Shown: piece after piece, positions 60,264 through 64,000 of the stretch
How positions within the stretch are numbered: position 1 is the stretch's first letter
How the letters are laid out: each line of letters opens with the position of its first letter
Assembly (NCBI RefSeq): GCF_000812565.1
Contig: NZ_JTAM01000042.1
Span: 1 to 64,000, forward strand
Direction: 5' to 3'
Source of the DNA: Flammeovirga sp. OC4
Lineage (GTDB): Bacteria; Bacteroidota; Bacteroidia; Cytophagales; Flammeovirgaceae
DNA: 64,000 nucleotides
The notes under the pieces: generated by a model
Database searches by the model: none
What the model was told of the DNA's origin: nothing
Seen by the model: only the letters and a program-made list of their open reading frames with translations
Position numbers and translations under genes: made by a program

Positions 60264-61739
60264 ATGGCAAAAGGCTTACCAAAAAGAAGCGACGATTATT
60301 CAGCTTGGTATAACGAGTTGGTAAAAAAAGCAGATCTTGCTGAAAATTCAGCAGTACGTGGATGTATGGTTGTGAAACCTTACGGATATGCGATCTGGGA
60401 AAAAATGCAACAGACATTAGACAAGATGTTCAAAGATACTGGACACTCTAATGCTTATTTTCCTTTATTAATTCCTAAATCTTACTTAAGTAAAGAAGCG
60501 GATCACGTGGATGGTTTCGCAAAGGAGTGTGCTGTAGTAACACACTACCGTCTTAAGAATGCAGAGGACGGTTCTGGCGTAGTTGTGGACCCCGAAGCAA
60601 AGTTAGATGAAGAATTGATCGTACGCCCCACATCTGAAACAGTGATCTGGAGTACTTATAAAAACTGGATCCAATCGTACAGAGATCTTCCTTTATTGGT
60701 AAACCAATGGGCTAACGTAATGCGTTGGGAAATGCGTACGCGTTTATTCCTTCGTACTTCTGAATTCTTATGGCAAGAAGGTCATACGGCCCATGCTACT
60801 GAAGCAGAAGCAGTTGCTGAAACAAAACAAATGTTAGAAGTATATGCTGACTTCGCTGAAAACTTCATGGGAGTTCCAGTTGTTAAAGGTGTAAAAACGG
60901 CTAACGAAAGATTTGCAGGTGCTGTTGATACGTTCTGTATTGAAGCCATGATGCAAGATGGTAAAGCATTACAAGCGGGTACTTCTCACTTCTTAGGTCA
61001 AAACTTCGCGAAAGCATTTGATGTGAAATTCTCTGACAAAGACAACAAGTTAGAGCACGTTTGGGGTACTTCTTGGGGTGTAAGTACACGTTTGATGGGA
61101 GCATTAATCATGGCTCACTCAGATGACGAAGGCTTAGTATTACCTCCAAAATTAGCTCCTATCCAAGTGGTGATTGTTCCTATCTACAAAGGACAAGAGC
61201 AATTGGATGCGATCTCAGAGAAAGTAAAAGTGATTCAAAAAGAATTACAAGCTTTAAATATCTCAGTGAAGTTTGATGACAGAGACTCATTACGTCCAGG
61301 ATTCAAATTCGCAGATTGGGAATTGAAAGGTGTTCCTGTACGTATGGCAATGGGACAACGTGACCTTGAAAACGGTACTGTTGAGATTGCTCGTCGTGAT
61401 ACTAAAGAGAAAAATACGTATCAATTAGACAACGTGGTGGAGACGGTAAAACAACTTTTAGAGGATATTCAAGCGAACATCTACCAAAAAGCATTTGACT
61501 ACCGTGAGTCTCATATCACAAAGGCAGATACTTTTGATGAGTTCAAAGATCTTTTGGAAAACAAAGGTGGTTTCATTGCAGCACACTGGGATGGAACAGG
61601 CGAGACAGAAGATAAAATCAAAGAATTGACAAAAGCGACAATTCGTTGTATTCCTTTAAATAATGAGCAAGAAGAGGGTGCTTGTATCTACACTGGCAAA
61701 CCTTCTACGCAAAGAGTTCTTTTTGCTAAGGCTTATTAA
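60264..61739 (+). CDS. proS: Prolyl-tRNA synthetase (eukaryotic/archaeal-like type)
   Basis: ProRS charges tRNA-Pro. The 491-residue length, without the bacterial-type editing insertion, marks the archaeal/eukaryotic-like class. Class II motif 2 is visible in [23 protein letters not shown] and [22 protein letters not shown]. Motif 3 lies in [21 protein letters not shown]. The anticodon-binding domain starts near 305 ([14 protein letters not shown]), and the C-terminal extension near 440-491 ends in VLFAKAY. This form is common in Bacteroidota. The gene is monocistronic with a clear terminator. Confidence 0.97.
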   Translation: MAKGLPKRSDDYSAWYNELVKKADLAENSAVRGCMVVKPYGYAIWEKMQQTLDKMFKDTGHSNAYFPLLIPKSYLSKEADHVDGFAKECAVVTHYRLKNAEDGSGVVVDPEAKLDEELIVRPTSETVIWSTYKNWIQSYRDLPLLVNQWANVMRWEMRTRLFLRTSEFLWQEGHTAHATEAEAVAETKQMLEVYADFAENFMGVPVVKGVKTANERFAGAVDTFCIEAMMQDGKALQAGTSHFLGQNFAKAFDVKFSDKDNKLEHVWGTSWGVSTRLMGALIMAHSDDEGLVLPPKLAPIQVVIVPIYKGQEQLDAISEKVKVIQKELQALNISVKFDDRDSLRPGFKFADWELKGVPVRMAMGQRDLENGTVEIARRDTKEKNTYQLDNVVETVKQLLEDIQANIYQKAFDYRESHITKADTFDEFKDLLENKGGFIAAHWDGTGETEDKIKELTKATIRCIPLNNEQEEGACIYTGKPSTQRVLFAKAY

Positions 61740-61790
61740 TACAGATAAAAATAAAGCTTGTGCCTAAAATCATAAGCTAAAAATTATATT

Positions 61791-61829
61791 AAACGGATGG
61801 TATATGTAAATTACAGATACTATCCGTTT
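61791..61829 (+). terminator. Terminator of proS
   Basis: Stem AAACGGATGGTAT/ATACTATCCGTTT (one G-T pair) followed by TTTGTTT. Confidence 0.8.
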
Positions 61830-61863
61830 TGTTTCTTTCAGTATTTTAAAACAATAAAAAATT

Positions 61864-62502
61864 ATGGACCATCTTAATCCAGTAATTATACTTGGTGCTA
61901 GTGGCATGGGTAAAGCCGCTCTAGACATTTTCAAAAGTCAAGACATTATTGTTTACTGCTTTCTTGATGCAGACGAAGAACTTCATGGTGCTGAAATTGG
62001 TGAAGTTTCTGTAATGGGATCTCCTGAAGATGGAGGATTCTTAAAGCATATCGGCAAAAAATGTGATGCTTTCGTTGCTATTGAAGATCATGACACTCGT
62101 CAAAAAATAGTGAAGACGCTCAAAGAACGTCGTAAAGTGATGCCTGTAAACGCGATTCATAAAGATTCCAGTATTTCTTCATCTGCCTTCTTAGGTTATG
62201 GTAACTTCATTAATGCAGGTGCTAGAATTGGTTACGATGCTAAAGTTCCTGACAACTGTATTATTCACAGTAACGCTGTTCTTGAGCATAATGTAACGCT
62301 TGATGACTTCGTTTCTATTGGTTCGGGTGCTATTATCGGATCAGGAGCTAAAATCGGTAAAGGTGCTTTTATCGGTTCGGGTGCTATTATTTCTTCTAAT
62401 GTTATTGTAGGAGAAAATGCTAAAGTTGCTCCAGGTTCATTAGTAATGACAGAAGTGAAAGCGAATACTACGGTATTTGGCATGCCTGCGAAGGAAATAT
62501 AG
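61864..62502 (+). CDS. NeuD-like sugar O-acyltransferase
   Basis: The 212 residues have a nucleotide/sugar-binding Rossmann-like N-terminal part (VIILGASGMGKAALDIFKSQ). A left-handed beta helix of hexapeptide repeats follows (NCIIHSNAVLEHNVTLDDFVSIGSGAIIGSGAKIGKG), ending in the typical loop VFGMPAKEI. This is the NeuD/PglD group that acylates amino-sugar intermediates in surface polysaccharide synthesis, using acetyl-CoA. The His in VLEHNVTLDD is in the position of the catalytic His. The radical SAM gene follows 93 bases downstream, perhaps in the same operon. Confidence 0.85.
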   Translation: MDHLNPVIILGASGMGKAALDIFKSQDIIVYCFLDADEELHGAEIGEVSVMGSPEDGGFLKHIGKKCDAFVAIEDHDTRQKIVKTLKERRKVMPVNAIHKDSSISSSAFLGYGNFINAGARIGYDAKVPDNCIIHSNAVLEHNVTLDDFVSIGSGAIIGSGAKIGKGAFIGSGAIISSNVIVGENAKVAPGSLVMTEVKANTTVFGMPAKEI

Positions 62503-62595
62503 AATTTGAATTAGCCGTTTCAATTTCAGTGAATTCGTTTGAAACTAGCTAGAGGGTAGACATATAGCTCTACCCCTACATCCCTCTTCCCTCCC

Positions 62596-63567
62596 ATGAG
62601 ACTTATCTCCCATCCGGTTTTATGTAATTATTATGTCACGTATAGGTGCAATGCCAAATGTCATTTTTGTGATATATGGGAAAAACCTTCTCCTTATATC
62701 ACTTTAGAACAGGCGGAAGAGAATTTCAAAGCTTTAAAAAAGCTAGGTGTTCGCGTCATCGATTTTACAGGAGGCGAACCTTTGTTACATCAAGAACTAC
62801 ATTTACTTCTCGCTTTAGCCAAAAAATACGGCTTTATAACGACTGTTACTTCCAATGGTTTGCTTTACCCTAAAAGAGCTAAACAACTGAAAGGGTTGAT
62901 TGATATGCTTCACTTTTCATTGGATTCATATGATGCTCAAACGCATGATGAAGGAAGGGGCGTAAAGTGTTATGATAAAGTAATGGAGTCCATTGACATT
63001 GCTCTATCTTTGGGGGAAAAACCTGATATTCTTTTTACGGTGATGGATGATAATGTAGGGGAGATTGAAATGGTTTATCAGAATATTACTTTTCCTAAAA
63101 ACCTTGTATTAATACTCAACCCTCTTTTTTCATATGGAGATATTGGTGGGGGGCTTTCTGAAAGTACCTTAAATGCATTAGACCAATGGAAAAATAAGAA
63201 GAGGGTATTTTTGAATGATGCATTAATCAATCTCAGAAAAGATGGAGGCAATAAAATTGAAAAGCCAATCTGTAAAGCAGCGAGTAGCTGTATTGTAATA
63301 TCCCCTAAAAATGAATTGATCCTTCCTTGTTATCATTTAGGGACTCAATCCTTTCCTATTGATAATAATCTTACTGAATTATATCAATCAAAAAAAATTC
63401 AGGAAATCATCCAAAATGAAGGACGACTTCCTGAATGTGAAGGCTGTGCTATCAATTGCTATATGCAACCTTCTTTTAGTGTTGAGATCAACAAATATTT
63501 TTGGCAATCACTTCCAAGCACCTTCAAATACAACTTATGGAAAGGTACATGGAAGCAATTGTTTTAA
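62596..63567 (+). CDS. Radical SAM/SPASM-domain protein
   Basis: The 323 residues carry the radical SAM iron-sulfur motif CNAKCHFC (Cys18, Cys22, Cys25) in TYRCNAKCHFCDIWEKPS, followed by DFTGGEPLLH, the SAM-binding glycine motif. A C-terminal Cys-rich region (KPICKAASSC, ILPCYHLG, CEGCAINC) is of the SPASM type and would hold auxiliary clusters. Substrates of SPASM enzymes are usually peptides, enzymes or small metabolites, and the present one cannot be named. No small precursor peptide gene is recognised nearby. Confidence 0.87.
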   Translation: MRLISHPVLCNYYVTYRCNAKCHFCDIWEKPSPYITLEQAEENFKALKKLGVRVIDFTGGEPLLHQELHLLLALAKKYGFITTVTSNGLLYPKRAKQLKGLIDMLHFSLDSYDAQTHDEGRGVKCYDKVMESIDIALSLGEKPDILFTVMDDNVGEIEMVYQNITFPKNLVLILNPLFSYGDIGGGLSESTLNALDQWKNKKRVFLNDALINLRKDGGNKIEKPICKAASSCIVISPKNELILPCYHLGTQSFPIDNNLTELYQSKKIQEIIQNEGRLPECEGCAINCYMQPSFSVEINKYFWQSLPSTFKYNLWKGTWKQLF

Positions 63568-63570
63568 ATG

Positions 63571-64000
63571 CTACATTCTAGGATCTTTATTATTAGAATA
63601 CATTCTAAACCCTACACCCCACTCTACAAAGTCTGCTATAAAACCTCCAGGCGTTTTTAAAGCTAAATGAGCAAAGAACTTACGAGAAAAATCGTAGCGG
63701 CCTCCTACTCTTGCATACCATCCTCCACGGCCTTCTACATTTGTAAATGGAATTCCGACTTGTGTCACCAAGGTAACTCTATGGATCAATAACTCATGTG
63801 AAAAGTGAATTCCTGCATACCACAACTTACTATTCGGTACGCCATTGGGATATTGAGATTGATATTCTTCAACCAATGACCCATCATGAAAGGCATCTAT
63901 ACCTATTCCATATTTACCCTTATAGCTATAATGTCTTGCCACATCAAATGCTATTGTACCCACACCATAATACAGTTCACGATCTTGAATATCATAAGGT
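63571..64000 (-). CDS. Partial outer-membrane protein, acyloxyacyl hydrolase/PagL-like
   Basis: The frame is open to the right edge with no start inside the window; a GTG at 63963 is internal because the reading continues (PYDIQDRELYYGVGTIAF...). Only the C-terminal 140 or so residues are seen. Strands such as WYAGIHFSHELLIHRVTLVTQVG, RVGGRYDFSRKFFAHLALKT and FVEWGVGFRMY match the Bacteroidota lipid A deacylase/acyloxyacyl hydrolase-like barrels. The family call is moderately sure because the N-terminal half is missing. The stop is 4 bases from the convergent radical SAM gene. Confidence 0.55.
   Translation of the reverse strand, partial: PYDIQDRELYYGVGTIAFDVARHYSYKGKYGIGIDAFHDGSLVEEYQSQYPNGVPNSKLWYAGIHFSHELLIHRVTLVTQVGIPFTNVEGRGGWYARVGGRYDFSRKFFAHLALKTPGGFIADFVEWGVGFRMYSNNKDPRM

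Noticed and set aside
1-64000. tRNA, rRNA or CRISPR array
   Set aside because: I looked for T-loop-like GGTTCGAATCC, rRNA blocks and regularly spaced direct repeats and found none.

Overview
This AT-rich 64-kb window is chromosomal DNA from a member of the Bacteroidota, most likely a marine Cytophagales bacterium of the Flammeovirga type. The phylum call rests on the sequence: an LpxC-FabZ fusion inside an HD-protein/lpxD/lpxC-fabZ/lpxA cluster, a NagB-PIG-L fusion, an ECF sigma/FecR pair, a beta-propeller sensor protein, LytTR regulators, promoters of the TTG...TAnnTTTG type, and start codons without Shine-Dalgarno sequences. The genus is an inference. I see no rRNA, tRNA, CRISPR array, phage or transposase gene. 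One structural RNA, the small bacterial SRP RNA, is clear.

Layout. 1-5.7 kb is an accessory patch: the end of a repeat element, a short lipoprotein-like gene that starts inside that repeat, a 1398-residue NACHT (STAND) ATPase that is a candidate anti-phage protein, and a small gene between two near-identical terminators. 5.7-13 kb (minus strand) holds mnmE, a DJ-1/Hsp31-like lipoprotein with a Crp-family regulator, a pirin with a small membrane protein and an AraC regulator, and an orphan ECF sigma factor with a FecR anti-sigma factor whose N-terminal part is duplicated. 13-18 kb holds nth, the NagB-PIG-L fusion and a DUF1343 (NamZ-type) gene, the last two fitting amino-sugar and cell-wall recycling, separated by a MITE-like element. 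18-24 kb holds a TerB-like protein, a secreted protein, a probable iodotyrosine-dehalogenase-type flavoprotein, an alpha/beta hydrolase, and the pth-SPFH-rimM group.

24-38.5 kb holds a LytTR regulator, a DUF2141 protein joined to an unusual CrtI/RetSat-like-FNR fusion, the SRP RNA, an SNF2 helicase, a DUF4230 protein, a propeller/SpoIIE signalling protein and an outer-membrane protein. 39-52 kb is rich in a second MITE-like family (terminal core TTGTAAACTAAGTTTTCG). Copies bracket an L,D-transpeptidase lipoprotein and the hexuronate transporter gene beside uxaC. Between them lie two dicarboxylate-type symporters, one fused to a periplasmic solute-binding domain, a lipoprotein, an ABC ATPase and an outer-membrane protein.

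52-64 kb is housekeeping and envelope: lpxA, lpxC-fabZ, lpxD, an HD phosphohydrolase, a FadL-like barrel, a Gly/Met/Tyr-rich secreted protein, proS, a NeuD-like acyltransferase, a radical SAM/SPASM protein, and a gene cut by the window edge that resembles lipid A deacylase/acyloxyacyl hydrolase.

The strongest leads are the NACHT gene and its repeat-bounded neighbourhood, the two MITE-like families, the transporter-SBP fusion, the CrtI/RetSat-FNR fusion and the halotyrosine dehalogenase candidate.
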